From Ideonella sp. (GTDB lineage Bacteria; Pseudomonadota; Gammaproteobacteria; Burkholderiales; Burkholderiaceae_C): 64,000 nucleotides of DNA. The notes under the pieces are model-generated. The model ran no database searches. It saw only the letters and a program-made list of their open reading frames with translations, and was not told the DNA's origin. The stretch covers positions 124,001 through 188,000 of the forward strand of contig NZ_JADJDO010000003.1 of NCBI RefSeq assembly GCF_016702655.1. The letters are read 5' to 3'. Shown here one piece after another: positions 8,991 to 24,248 of this stretch. Position numbers and translations under genes: made by a program. Positions within the stretch are counted from its first letter, which is position 1. Every line of letters begins with the position of its first letter.

Positions 8991-11641
8991 ATGCGAAAGT
9001 TCATCCAGGCGATCTTGATGATGGCGGCAGGTCTGCTCTTGGCTGCCTGCGGAGGCGGAAGTGACGTGCCCTACTGCGGCCCGGGTTGCACGCCGGACGG
9101 TGAAGGGACGAGCGCGGGCGAGCCGACCGTCGTGGTCTCGATCTCCAACACGACCGTGGCGTCGGGTGCTCCTGCCACCGTGACTGCCACGGTTCGCGAC
9201 GGGGCCGGTGCTGCGCTGGCCGGTCAGGTCGTCAGCTTCTCGACGAATGGCGGCCTGGGCGTGTTCAACGCCAACTCAGCGCTCACGGACTCGAGCGGCG
9301 TCGTCACCGTCGAGCTCTCTCCGGCGAGCCCGACGTCCAATGGCGCGGACCTCGTCGTTGCGCAGGTCACGGTCGCCGACTTCGACGCGACCGGAACAAT
9401 CGGCTTTCAGGTCACGCCGAGCAGTGTTCCGCCGGTAGGCTCTCCGTCGCTTTCTATTGCGTTGTCCACCACTACGGTCACTTCGGTAGCTCCGGCCACC
9501 GTCACTTCCACGGTCAAGGATGCGGCGGGCAATCCGCGTCCCAACGTCGTCGTCAAGTTCAATACCATCGATCTGCTGGGCGCGTTCAACCCAACTTCGG
9601 CGCTCAGTGACGCCAATGGAATCGTGAGCGTGAAACTCTCCGGCAACGACGACCACCAATGGGGCCGATCTGGCTGTGGCGACTGCCGTCGTCGATGGCA
9701 TCACCCTGACAGCCACAGCCGGGTTCTCTGCCCAATCTGCCGGCGCTCCGGCGACCGGCACGCCTTCGATCGCACTGACGCTTTCCAACAATGTTGTCAC
9801 GGCTTCGACTCCCGCGACTGCAGTAGCGGTCGTGAAGGACACGACTGGTGCGGGCGTGGCGGGCTTGGTTGTCAAGTTCAAGACTGTCGATGGGCTCGGC
9901 AAGTTCAACTTCAATTCGGCGCTCACCGATGCAGCGGGTTCCGCTTCGGTCGAGCTGTCGGCGATCGGTGCCAACATTGGCGGTGCCGATCAGGTTGTCG
10001 CTTCGACGAGCGTCAACGGCTCTGCCCTGCAGGCGTCGCAGGGCTTCCAGCTGGTGGTCCCGGTCGTGGCGATCGACAGTTTCACCGCAGATGTGGGCGC
10101 CGCGGCGCTGAGCGCGTATGGTCAGACAGTTCTCACCGTGAACGTGGCGCGCTGGCGCCTCGGTGGATTTGAGCGTCAGCTCAGACTGCGTGAGCCAAGG
10201 AAAGGCGACCGTGACCCCGGCAACGCTTTCGACGACGACCGGCGTGGGGACGTTCACCTATCGCGACGCGGGCTGCGGTGCAGTTGCTTCTGCCGACAAG
10301 GTCCGCGCCTCGATCGTGGGTACGGGAATCAACAGCCAACTGAGCATCGGCCTAACGAGCCCGACCGCATCGAGCATTTCGTTTACCTCCGCGACCCCGT
10401 CAACGATCTACTTGAAGGGATCCGGTCTGACCGAGACTTCGACCGTCGTGTTCACAGTGGTCGATAGTGCCGGCAATGGATTGCCGAACCAGAGCGTCAC
10501 GATGGAGCCGACGACGCTCTCGGGAGGCTTGACGATCGATGGAGGCACGGGTCCTGTCACCAAGCTCAGCGATAGCCTCGGGCGCGTCAGTGTCCTCATC
10601 AACTCCGGCACGGTGCCTACGCCGGTCGGCGTCAAGGCGACCCTCGGCGGTGGGAGTACGGTCTCGAGCGGGCTTTCGATCGCGGTCGGCCTTCCGTCCG
10701 AACTGAACTTCTCGTTGTCGCAGACCAGGTTGAACATCGAAGGCTACGACGTCGACGGTACGTCTAACACCTACTCCATCATCGCATCGGACAGGCTCGC
10801 CAACCCCGTTCCAACCGGGACCTCTATCAACTTCATCGCCGAGGGCGGCCAGATCGAGCCGATCAAGACGACTGCCTTGGCCAGTGGCATCGCTCGCGCA
10901 TCGGCCAATTTCGTCTCGGCATCGCCGCGCCCGCTCGATGGGCGCATCACGGTCCTGGCCTACACGCTGGGCGAGGAGTCCTTCCTCGACACCAACGGCA
11001 ACAACGTCTGGGATGAGCCTGCGGACACGCAGTTCCAGGACTTGGGCTCGGTCTTCCTCAGTCGGTCATTCATCAACACGTACCAACCGACAGTCGATCA
11101 GTTGATCCCGCTGTCCATTCCGGGCGGCATCAACAACGTTCAATGCGTTGCGGTCAACTCGCCCCTCCTGCCGTTGAACCCGAGCATTCCAACTGTCGCG
11201 GGTAAGACGTGTGATGGCGTGTGGGGTCGCGCCTACGTGAGGCGCGCGGCAGAGACCGTCCTGTCGACGTCGGTCTCCCGGCCGTTGTGGGCCTCGGTGC
11301 CGGCCAATCTCTATGCCAATTCGGGTTCGGCGTGCCCGGTCGTCAAGGACACTACGTCGGTTCCGGGGACCCCTCAGAACCTCATTGGTGGATACGACGA
11401 CGTGACGGCGGCACCTATCCGGCCGTTTGCGTACACCGCGCTCTCGGGCAATACGACTCTGTACAAGATGCCGAAATCCGGCGTGATTTCGTTCTTGCTC
11501 GCCGATAACAATCCTGTTCGGCTCAACCCCGTTGCTGCAGGCAGCACTGTCGCCGTCACAGGAACGACCGGCCTGACCGCCACGGTGATGGGGGGTTCGC
11601 CTGTCCCGAGTTCGTTGAACGCGACCTATGAGCGCGGGTAG
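8991..11641 (+). pseudogene. Ig-like (Big_1/invasin-type) repeat lipoprotein, split by two frameshifts
   Basis: The product starts MRKFIQAILMM with a lipobox LLAAC, then carries repeated Ig-like modules of about 100 residues (motifs such as VASGAPATVTATVRDGAGAAL and FNANSALTDSSGVVTVEL). Three reading frames carry one continuous protein: 8991 to about 9655, about 9657 to 10150, and about 10155 to 11641. Both switches are +1 (or -2) changes, near gaccaccaat and near gtggcgcgctgg, and similarity resumes at once on each side. A C-terminal part (about 11050-11630) is less repetitive and contains a DTNGNNVWDEP calcium-type loop. The RBS AGGAG precedes ATG 8991. It is probably a cell-surface or pilus-associated adhesin-like protein. 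Either two base errors or recent decay would explain the frames. Confidence 0.75.
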
Positions 11642-11729
11642 GGCCACACGCACACGTCGCCGGCGGTTTGACGACAACGATCAGTCAAGGTGTGTCGATG
11701 AGCGCAACTGCTGCACCCGGCTCGACTCT

Positions 11730-12296
11730 TTGCCACTGATCAGCCTCATAGGCCTGCCCGGCGTCGGCAAGTCCACCGTCGGCAGGCATCTTGCGCGCCA
11801 CCTGAAGCGCCAGTTCGTCGATTCCGACAGCGTCATCGAGCGTGAACTCGGCTGCTCGATCCGCGAGTTCTTCGAGCGCGAAGGCGAGCAGCGCTTTCGC
11901 GACATCGAGCAGCGCGTGATCGGCGAGCTCGCCGGCCGCGCCGACACGGTGCTCGCCACCGGCGGCGGCGCCGTGCTGCGCGAGGCCAACCGCAAGGCGC
12001 TGCGCGGCGCATCGACCGTCTTCTACCTGCGCACGACGCCCGACGAGCTGTTCCGCCGCCTGCGCCACGACACGCACCGCCCGCTGCTGCAGGTGCGCGA
12101 CCCGCTGCGCAAGCTGCGCGAGCTGTTCGCCGAGCGCGACCCGCTGTACCGCAGGACGGCGCACTACGTGATCGAGACCGGCCGCCCGTCGGTGGCGACG
12201 CTCGTCAACATGGTGCTGATGCAGCTCGAGCTCGCCGGCCTCGTCGATCCGTCGGTCGTGCCGTCGCCGGTCGAGCCGCGCGCTCCGGAGCGCTGA
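11730..12296 (+). CDS. aroK: Shikimate kinase
   Basis: Phosphorylates shikimate to shikimate 3-phosphate in chorismate synthesis. It shows the P-loop GLPGVGKSTVGR, the shikimate-binding DSDSVIE and FEREGEQRFRD, the GGG loop TGGGAVL, and the lid region around RPLL. The start is unclear. The TTG at 11730 is the first start-like codon next to conserved sequence and gives 188 aa. An ATG at 11698 with an AAGG site encodes MSATAAPGST but runs into a stop 13 codons later; one extra base in ctcgactcttt would join it to the kinase frame. An in-frame ATG at 11628 overlaps the previous gene and encodes arginine-rich sequence. aroB follows, as usual. Confidence 0.9.
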   Translation: MPLISLIGLPGVGKSTVGRHLARHLKRQFVDSDSVIERELGCSIREFFEREGEQRFRDIEQRVIGELAGRADTVLATGGGAVLREANRKALRGASTVFYLRTTPDELFRRLRHDTHRPLLQVRDPLRKLRELFAERDPLYRRTAHYVIETGRPSVATLVNMVLMQLELAGLVDPSVVPSPVEPRAPER

Positions 12297-12506
12297 GGGC
12301 GGCTGCTCGCCGGACATCAGGCTGCAGAGCCGGCGTCGAGGGCGCCGGGATCGCCGCGCTCCTGTGTGCGCTGGAGCTGGCGCTTGCAGGCCGGCGGCCG
12401 GCGGCAGGCTGACCAAAGGGGGGCTCCGCCGCCGCCTTGAGCGGCCTGGGCGCGCGCGCGGCGCCGGACGCCCGGCACGCGGGAGCGCGACCGTACACTT
12501 GTGCTC

Positions 12507-13607
12507 ATGGACGAAACCGTAGGCGGGCATGCCGCAGTGGCCATCGATCTGGGCGAGCGCAGCTACGACATCCTGATCGGTCGCGGCCTGCTCGACGAGG
12601 GCCAGAGTTTCGATGGCCTGCCCGCGGCGGCCTGCGCAGTCATCGTCAGCGACAGCAACGTCGCGCCGCTGTATGCGCAGCGCGTCGCGTCCGCGCTCGC
12701 CGGCCGCTACCCGCGCCTGCTGCAGATCGAGCTGCCGGCCGGCGAGGCGCACAAGGACTGGGCCGCGCTGAACAAGATCTTCGACGCGCTGCTGGCCGCC
12801 GGTTGCGACCGCAAGAGCGTGCTGTTCGCGCTCGGCGGCGGCGTGGTCGGCGACATCGCCGGCTTTGCCGCGGCCTGCTACATGCGCGGCGTGCCCTTCG
12901 TGCAGGTGCCGACGACGCTGCTGGCGCAGGTCGATTCGTCGGTGGGCGGCAAGACGGCGATCAACCACCCGCTCGGCAAGAACATGATCGGCGCCTTCTA
13001 CCAGCCGCTGCGCGTCGTCGCGGATCTGGCGACGCTCGACACGCTGCCGCCGCGCGAGGTCAGCGCCGGACTCGCCGAGGTCATCAAGTACGGGGCGATC
13101 GCCGACGATGCCTTCCTTGGCTGGCTCGAGGCGCATGTAGCCGCGCTGCTCGCGCGCGACGCGGCGGCGCTCGCCTTTGCGGTGCGCCGCTCGTGCGAGA
13201 TCAAGGCATCGGTCGTCGGGCAGGACGAGCGCGAGGGCGGGCTGCGCGCGATCCTGAACTTCGGCCACACCTTCGGCCATGCGATCGAGTCCGGCCTCGG
13301 CTACGGCGAGTGGCTGCACGGCGAGGCGGTGGGTTGCGGCATGGTGATGGCGGCCGATCTGTCGGCGCGCCTCGGGCTGATCGACGCCGCGTACGTGCAG
13401 CGCCTGACGCGGCTGGTCGCGCGCGCCGGGCTGCCGGTCGTCGGGCCTGTGCTCGGGCCTGAACGCTACCTCGAGCTGATGCGCGTCGACAAGAAGGCCG
13501 AAGGCGGAACGATCCGCTTCGTCGTCATCGAGGCGCCGGGCCGCGCGGCAGTGCGCGAAGCGCCGGACGAACTCGTCGCCGCGGTGATCGACGCCCACTG
13601 CGCGTAA
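12507..13607 (+). CDS. aroB: 3-dehydroquinate synthase
   Basis: NAD- and zinc-dependent cyclisation of DAHP to 3-dehydroquinate, the second step of the shikimate pathway. The 366-aa protein shows the NAD-binding GGGVVGDIAGF, the substrate loop PTTLLAQVDSSVGGKTAIN, and the metal ligands NFGHTFGHAIE and LHGEAVGCGM. The ATG at 12507 was preferred to the GTG at 12501. The 210-bp gap to aroK shows no gene. dgt follows after 16 bp, so aroB-dgt are probably co-transcribed. Confidence 0.96.
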   Translation: MDETVGGHAAVAIDLGERSYDILIGRGLLDEGQSFDGLPAAACAVIVSDSNVAPLYAQRVASALAGRYPRLLQIELPAGEAHKDWAALNKIFDALLAAGCDRKSVLFALGGGVVGDIAGFAAACYMRGVPFVQVPTTLLAQVDSSVGGKTAINHPLGKNMIGAFYQPLRVVADLATLDTLPPREVSAGLAEVIKYGAIADDAFLGWLEAHVAALLARDAAALAFAVRRSCEIKASVVGQDEREGGLRAILNFGHTFGHAIESGLGYGEWLHGEAVGCGMVMAADLSARLGLIDAAYVQRLTRLVARAGLPVVGPVLGPERYLELMRVDKKAEGGTIRFVVIEAPGRAAVREAPDELVAAVIDAHCA

Positions 13608-13623
13608 TCAACGCCCGATCGCC

Positions 13624-14769
13624 GTGGCGCCGCTGCAGCCCTATGCCTGCGACCCGCGGGCATCGCGCGGCAGGCGCCACGCGCAGGCGGCTGCGCCGAC
13701 GCGCAACGACTTCCAGCGCGACCGCGACCGCATCGTCCACTGCACGGCGTTCCGGCGCCTCGTCTACAAGACCCAGGTCTTCCTCAACCACGAGGGCGAC
13801 CTGTTCCGCACCCGGCTCACGCATTCGCTCGAGGTGGCCCAGCTCGGGCGCTCGGTGGCGCGCGAGCTCGGGCTGCACGAAGACCTGGTCGAGGCGATCG
13901 CGCTCGCGCACGACCTCGGTCACACGCCTTTCGGCCACGCGGGGCAGGACGCGCTCGACGCGTGCGTGCGCGCCGCGCACCCGCCGCACGCGCGCTTCGA
14001 GCACAACCTGCAGAGCCTGCGCGTGGTCGACAGGCTCGAGGAGCGCTACCCCGATCACGACGGCCTGAACCTGTGCTTCGAGACGCGCGAGGGCATCCTC
14101 AAGCACTGTTCGCTGCGCCTTGCGCGCGTGCTCGAGCGGCGCGAGCCGGGCGGCGTGGGCCGGCGCTTCATCGAGCGGAGCCAGGCGAGCCTCGAGGCGC
14201 AGCTGTGCAACCTCGCCGACGAGATCGCCTACAACACGCACGACATCGACGACGGCGTGCGCTCGGGGCTGCTGACGATGGAGCAGCTCGACGCGGTGGA
14301 GCTGTTCGCGCAATGCCGCGCGCAGGCCCAGCAGGCGTTTGCCGGTCTCGGCGGGCGGCGGCTGCTCTTCGAGACGCTGCGGCGCATGCTCTCGCGCCAG
14401 GTCTACGACCTCATCGCCGCGACGCGCGCCGCCCTCGATGCGGCCCGGCCCGCGAGCGTGGACGAGGTGCGCGCGCAGTCGCCGCTGGTGCGCTTCAGCG
14501 TCGACATGCAGCGCCAGGGGGCCGAGCTCAAGCGCTTCCTGCACCGCAACCTGTACCGCCATCCGCAGGTCGTCGAAACGACCGACCGCGCACGCCAGGT
14601 GGTGGCCGACCTGTTCGCGATCTACGCTGGCGATCCGGGCGCGCTGCCCGCGGGCGTCGCCGCGCTGCCCAGGCCGCACCGCGCGATCGCCGACTACATC
14701 GCCGGCATGACCGATCGATTCGCGCTGCGCGAACACCAGCGCCTGACCGGGCAGACGCTGTTTTCCTGA
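13624..14769 (+). CDS. dgt: Deoxyguanosinetriphosphate triphosphohydrolase-like protein
   Basis: HD-domain metalloenzyme that hydrolyses dNTPs (type dGTP) to nucleoside and tripolyphosphate. Metal-binding motifs visible are RLTHSLEVAQL (first His) and AHDLGHTPFGHAG (HD pair and following His). The later Asp lies in the segment LCNLADEIAYNTHDIDDG. The 381-aa length is normal. The GTG start at 13624 has little Shine-Dalgarno and probably relies on coupling to aroB. The position behind aroB is conserved in Burkholderiales. Confidence 0.9.
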   Translation: MAPLQPYACDPRASRGRRHAQAAAPTRNDFQRDRDRIVHCTAFRRLVYKTQVFLNHEGDLFRTRLTHSLEVAQLGRSVARELGLHEDLVEAIALAHDLGHTPFGHAGQDALDACVRAAHPPHARFEHNLQSLRVVDRLEERYPDHDGLNLCFETREGILKHCSLRLARVLERREPGGVGRRFIERSQASLEAQLCNLADEIAYNTHDIDDGVRSGLLTMEQLDAVELFAQCRAQAQQAFAGLGGRRLLFETLRRMLSRQVYDLIAATRAALDAARPASVDEVRAQSPLVRFSVDMQRQGAELKRFLHRNLYRHPQVVETTDRARQVVADLFAIYAGDPGALPAGVAALPRPHRAIADYIAGMTDRFALREHQRLTGQTLFS

Positions 14770-14778
14770 CCAAGCCCG

Positions 14779-15507
14779 ATGGCCCGCCTGCCCCGCCTCG
14801 CCGCTGCCGGCTACGTCCACCTGCTGACGCAGCGCGGCCACAACGGCGAGGCGATGTTCAGAGACGACCGCGACCGCGAGCGCTTCGTGCAGCTGCTGCG
14901 CGAGGCTGCGCTGGCGCACCGGGTCGCGATCCACGCCTGGGCGCTCGCCGACAGCGAACTGCTGCTGCTCGCGACGCCGGCCGAAGCGCCGGGGCTCGGC
15001 CGCATGATGCAGGCCCTCGGCCGGCGCTACGTGGGCGAGTTCAACCGCCGCCACGCGCGCAGCGGCACCTTGTGGGACGGCAGGTTTCGGGCGACGGCGA
15101 TCGAGGCCGAGACCTGGCTGCTGGATTGCCTCTGCTATGTCGAACTCGCCGCGTTGCGCGCCGGGAGCGCGAGCGAGGCGCAGGCGCAGCGCTGGTCGAG
15201 CGCGCGCCATCACCTGGGCCTCGCGCCGGACGCGCTGGTCAGCGACCACCCGCTGTACTGGGCGATCGGCAACACGCCGTTCGAGCGCGAGGCTGCGCAC
15301 CGGCGCCTGCTCGAGCGCGGATTGGGCGCGGCGCAAGCGCGGACGATTGCCGACGCGGCCGCAAAGGGCTGGGCGCTCGGATCGGCGCCGTTTGCGGCGC
15401 TGCTGGCCGAGCGCAGCGGGAGGCGCGTCGTGCCGGGGAAGCGGGGCCGGCCGCGCGGCAAGACGGAGGCGCCAGTGCCAGCAAGTACTATGTCCCCAAA
15501 TAAGTAG
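14779..15507 (+). CDS. REP-associated tyrosine transposase-like protein lacking the HUH motif
   Basis: A 242-aa protein of the IS200/TnpA-REP (RAYT, Y1_Tnp) fold. The N-terminus MARLPRLAAAGYVHLLTQRGHNGEAMF and the segment YVGEFNRRHARSGTLWDGRF are family hallmarks, and the tyrosine-containing helix survives as CYVELAALRAG. The segment that normally reads CLMPNHVHLL reads ALADSELLLL here, so both histidines of the HUH metal site are missing and DNA cleavage seems impossible. The C-terminal KRGRPRGK tail is basic. It lies 9 bp after dgt and before gltB, so it may be a domesticated DNA-binding derivative; that role is inference. Confidence 0.75.
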   Translation: MARLPRLAAAGYVHLLTQRGHNGEAMFRDDRDRERFVQLLREAALAHRVAIHAWALADSELLLLATPAEAPGLGRMMQALGRRYVGEFNRRHARSGTLWDGRFRATAIEAETWLLDCLCYVELAALRAGSASEAQAQRWSSARHHLGLAPDALVSDHPLYWAIGNTPFEREAAHRRLLERGLGAAQARTIADAAAKGWALGSAPFAALLAERSGRRVVPGKRGRPRGKTEAPVPASTMSPNK

Positions 15508-15550
15508 ACTGAACATGCAACCAAGATATAAAGGAGTCTGACCCCATTAA
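15488..15550. repeat. RAYT-flank-type motif pair (TGTCCCCAAAT / TCTGACCCCATTAA)
   Basis: Just at and after the end of the transposase-like gene are two short motifs, tgtccccaaat (15491-15501) and ggagtctgaccccattaa (15532-15549), in unusually AT-rich surroundings for this genome. Motifs of this GGGGTCAGACTCC / GGGGACA kind often border Y1-transposase genes in betaproteobacteria (general knowledge, not checked here). They may be the left-over end of the element. No full REP palindrome is present at this spot. Confidence 0.4.
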
Positions 15551-15625
15551 AAGTGATTGAAGCGATTGCTGCATTGCACTATTCTCGGCGCTCCCGCCCA
15601 TTCGTCCATGATGCCGGAGCGAACC

Positions 15626-20380
<4,755 letters not shown>

Positions 20381-20394
20381 GGAGCACGACAACG

Positions 20395-21873
<1,479 letters not shown>

Positions 21874-21969
21874 GCCTGGGCGCGCGGCGGCGCCGCGTGG
21901 CCATGCGAAAATGAAGACGGCCTGCCCTGCCAGGGGCGGGCCGAATGACGTGCGTCGGCTCCGCGGCCG

Positions 21970-22833
21970 ATGCCACGACCAGAGCACGCCTTCCCAGGCC
22001 CGCACCGCTTGAAGAACAACATCCCCGAACCGCTGATCGCCATCGACCATGTCACGTTCGGCTACGACGCCGGACGGACCATCCTCGACGACGTGACGCT
22101 GGCATTCGAACGCGGCAAGGTCACGTCGCTGCTCGGCGGATCGGGCTGCGGCAAGACGACGCTGCTGCGCCTGATCGGCGGCGTGCATGCGGCCAACGCC
22201 GGCGAGGTGCGATTCGACGGCAAGCCGGTCGATGCCCACGATCGCGAGGGCCTGTACAAGCTGCGCCGCAGGCTCGGCATGCTGTTCCAGTTCGGGGCCC
22301 TGTTCACCGACCTCACGGTGTTCGACAACGTCGCCTTCCCGCTGCGCGAGCAGACCGCGCTGCCCGAGGCCATGATCCGCGACATCGTGCTGATGAAGCT
22401 GAACGCCGTCGGCCTGCGCGGCGCGGCCGGGCTGCGCATCGGCGAGGTTTCGGGCGGCATGGCGCGGCGCATCGCGCTTGCGCGCGCGATCGCGCTCGAC
22501 CCCGAGCTCATCATGTACGACGAGCCCTTCGCCGGCCTCGACCTGGTGTCGATGGGCGTCGCCGCGAAACTGATCCGGACCCTGAACGACGTCACCGGCG
22601 CGACCTCGATCGTCGTCTCGCACGACGTTCCCGAGTGCATGAAGATCAGCGACCATGTGGTGCTGATGGCCACCCAGGGGCGCATCGTTGCCCAGGGCAC
22701 GCCGGACGAACTGATGGCGTCCACCGACCCCGAAGTGCGCCAGTTCGTGCGCGGCGAGCCCGACGGGCCGGTCAAGTTCCACTACCCGGCGCCGTCGATG
22801 GCCGAGGACTTCGGCGTCGCGGTTCCGCCATGA
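21970..22833 (+). CDS. mlaF: Phospholipid ABC transporter ATP-binding protein MlaF
   Basis: ATPase of the MlaFEDB complex, which moves phospholipids between the inner membrane and MlaC to keep the outer membrane asymmetric. Walker A is GGSGCGKTTLL, the Q-loop region LFQFGALFTDL, the signature VSGGMARR (SGGMA is the Mla-type variant), Walker B MYDEPFAGLD and the H-loop VVSHD. The ATG at 21970 gives a 20-residue extension before IPEPLIAIDHVTFGY; a TTG-like start nearer 22011 is possible. It is first in an mlaFEDACB operon. Confidence 0.93.
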   Translation: MPRPEHAFPGPHRLKNNIPEPLIAIDHVTFGYDAGRTILDDVTLAFERGKVTSLLGGSGCGKTTLLRLIGGVHAANAGEVRFDGKPVDAHDREGLYKLRRRLGMLFQFGALFTDLTVFDNVAFPLREQTALPEAMIRDIVLMKLNAVGLRGAAGLRIGEVSGGMARRIALARAIALDPELIMYDEPFAGLDLVSMGVAAKLIRTLNDVTGATSIVVSHDVPECMKISDHVVLMATQGRIVAQGTPDELMASTDPEVRQFVRGEPDGPVKFHYPAPSMAEDFGVAVPP

Positions 22834-22848
22834 GACGCCCCGTGTCAA

Positions 22849-22940
22849 CATCCTTGCCGCGGGCCGAGCGCCGGGCCGCTCCGGGGGGCCGGCGCCCCCG
22901 GGGGGGGGGGGCCGACGTACTCGTCGGACGAGGGGTTGTC
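22849..22940. repeat. Dispersed GC-rich repeat copy with C5G12 hairpin, between mlaF and mlaE
   Basis: Ninety-two bases that align over their whole length with the 86-bp unit at 1021-1106 (shared blocks gcgggccg, gggccgc, gtac and the cgaggggttgtc / gcggggtgtcgtc end). It contains CCCCC followed by a run of 12 G (22900-22911) and a second hairpin CGACG - tact - CGTCG at 22913-22926. It ends exactly at the mlaE start codon and replaces any normal Shine-Dalgarno with the stretch gaggggttgtc. It may affect translation of mlaE or termination after mlaF. Confidence 0.75.
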
Positions 22941-23720
22941 ATGAACGCCATCGCGACCCTCGGCGCGCGCTCGATCGCGGTGCTGCGCGGCTTCGGCCAT
23001 GCGGCGTTCTTCTTTGCCGATCTGCTGCGCGCCATTCCCGCATCGTTGCGCCGCTTCGGCCTCGTCGTGGTGCAGATCCATGCCATCGGCAACCGCTCGC
23101 TCGTGATCATCGTCGCCTCGGGCACCGCGGTCGGCTTCGTGCTCGCGCTGCAGATGTACTACGCGCTCGTCACCTACGGCGCTGCCGAGTTGCTCGGGCT
23201 GATCGTCAACCTGGCGCTGGTGCGCGAGTTGGGGCCCGTCGTCACCGCGCTGCTCTTCGCCGGGCGCGCCGGCACGTCGCTCACGGCCGAGATCGGGTTG
23301 ATGAAGGCCGGCGAGCAGCTCTCGGCGATGGAGATGATGGCCATCGACCCCAAGAGCCGCGTGCTCGCGCCGCGCTTCCTGGCCGGCGTCGTGGCCATGC
23401 CCCTGCTCGCGATCCTGTTCTCGGCCGTCGGTATCCTCGGCGCCTGGGTCGTCGCGGTGCTGCTGATCGGCGTCGATGCGGGCAACTTCTGGTCGATCAT
23501 GCAGAGCAAGGTCGACGTCTGGCGCGATGTCGGCAACGGCGTCGCGAAGAGCTTCGTGTTCGGCATCATCTGCACCGCGGTCGCGCTCTACCAGGGCTAC
23601 GAGACCGAGGCCACGCCCGAAGGGGTAGCCTACGCGACCACGCGCACCGTCGTCATCGCCTCGCTCGCGGTGCTGGGCATGGATTTCGTGCTCACCGCGC
23701 TGATGTTCTCCACGCCCTGA
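22941..23720 (+). CDS. mlaE: Phospholipid ABC transporter permease MlaE
   Basis: Inner-membrane permease of the Mla system, MlaE/YrbE family, 259 aa. It has an N-terminal amphipathic region and about five hydrophobic segments. The conserved core ELGPVVTALLFAGRAGTSLTAE and EQLSAMEMMAIDP is the family signature. The ATG follows the repeat directly. It works with MlaF (ATPase) and MlaD (MCE ring). Confidence 0.95.
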   Translation: MNAIATLGARSIAVLRGFGHAAFFFADLLRAIPASLRRFGLVVVQIHAIGNRSLVIIVASGTAVGFVLALQMYYALVTYGAAELLGLIVNLALVRELGPVVTALLFAGRAGTSLTAEIGLMKAGEQLSAMEMMAIDPKSRVLAPRFLAGVVAMPLLAILFSAVGILGAWVVAVLLIGVDAGNFWSIMQSKVDVWRDVGNGVAKSFVFGIICTAVALYQGYETEATPEGVAYATTRTVVIASLAVLGMDFVLTALMFSTP

Positions 23721-23750
23721 CGGCACCCTCGAGAAGAAAACGAAACGACC

Positions 23751-24248
23751 ATGGGAAAGAAGGGCATCGAAATCCTGGTGGGGCTGTTCGTGCTGCTGGG
23801 AATGGCAGGCCTCGTGTTCCTGTCGCTGCAGGCCGCCAACCTGGCCTCGTTCGGCAACTCGGACACCTACACGCTGCAGGCGCGCTTCGACAACATCGGC
23901 GGCCTGAAGGCGCGCGCGCCGGTGCGCAGCGCGGGGGTCACGATCGGGCGCGTGACCTCGATCGCGCTCGACGGCCAGACCTATCAGGGCGTGGTCACGC
24001 TCGCGATCGAGCGCGGGTTGCAGTTCCCGCGCGACACCTCGGCCAAGATCCTCACGGCCGGCCTGCTCGGCGACCAGTACATCGGCCTCGAGCCGGGCGC
24101 CGACGAGAAGATGCTGGCCCCTGGCGAGACGATCAGGCAGACGCAATCGGCGGTCGTGCTCGAGAGCCTGATCGGCCAGTTCATCAACCGCAGCGCGGCC
24201 GAAGCGGGCTCGGCATCGCCCGCGCCGGCCGCGGGTGCAAGAAGATGA
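23751..24248 (+). CDS. mlaD: MCE-domain phospholipid-binding protein MlaD
   Basis: Inner-membrane-anchored MCE protein (165 aa) that forms a hexameric ring with a hydrophobic pore for phospholipids. An N-terminal transmembrane helix (about residues 6-27) is followed by one MCE domain with the signatures ARFDNIGGLKARAPVRSAGV, VTLAIERG and LLGDQYIGLEPG. The alanine/serine tail ends in AGARR. The stop overlaps the mlaA ATG (ATGA), as expected for a coupled operon. Confidence 0.95.
   Translation: MGKKGIEILVGLFVLLGMAGLVFLSLQAANLASFGNSDTYTLQARFDNIGGLKARAPVRSAGVTIGRVTSIALDGQTYQGVVTLAIERGLQFPRDTSAKILTAGLLGDQYIGLEPGADEKMLAPGETIRQTQSAVVLESLIGQFINRSAAEAGSASPAPAAGARR

Noticed and set aside
12297..12506. 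Possible small gene between aroK and aroB
   Set aside because: Only arginine/alanine-rich frames are present, with no start signal; it looks like GC-rich spacer.
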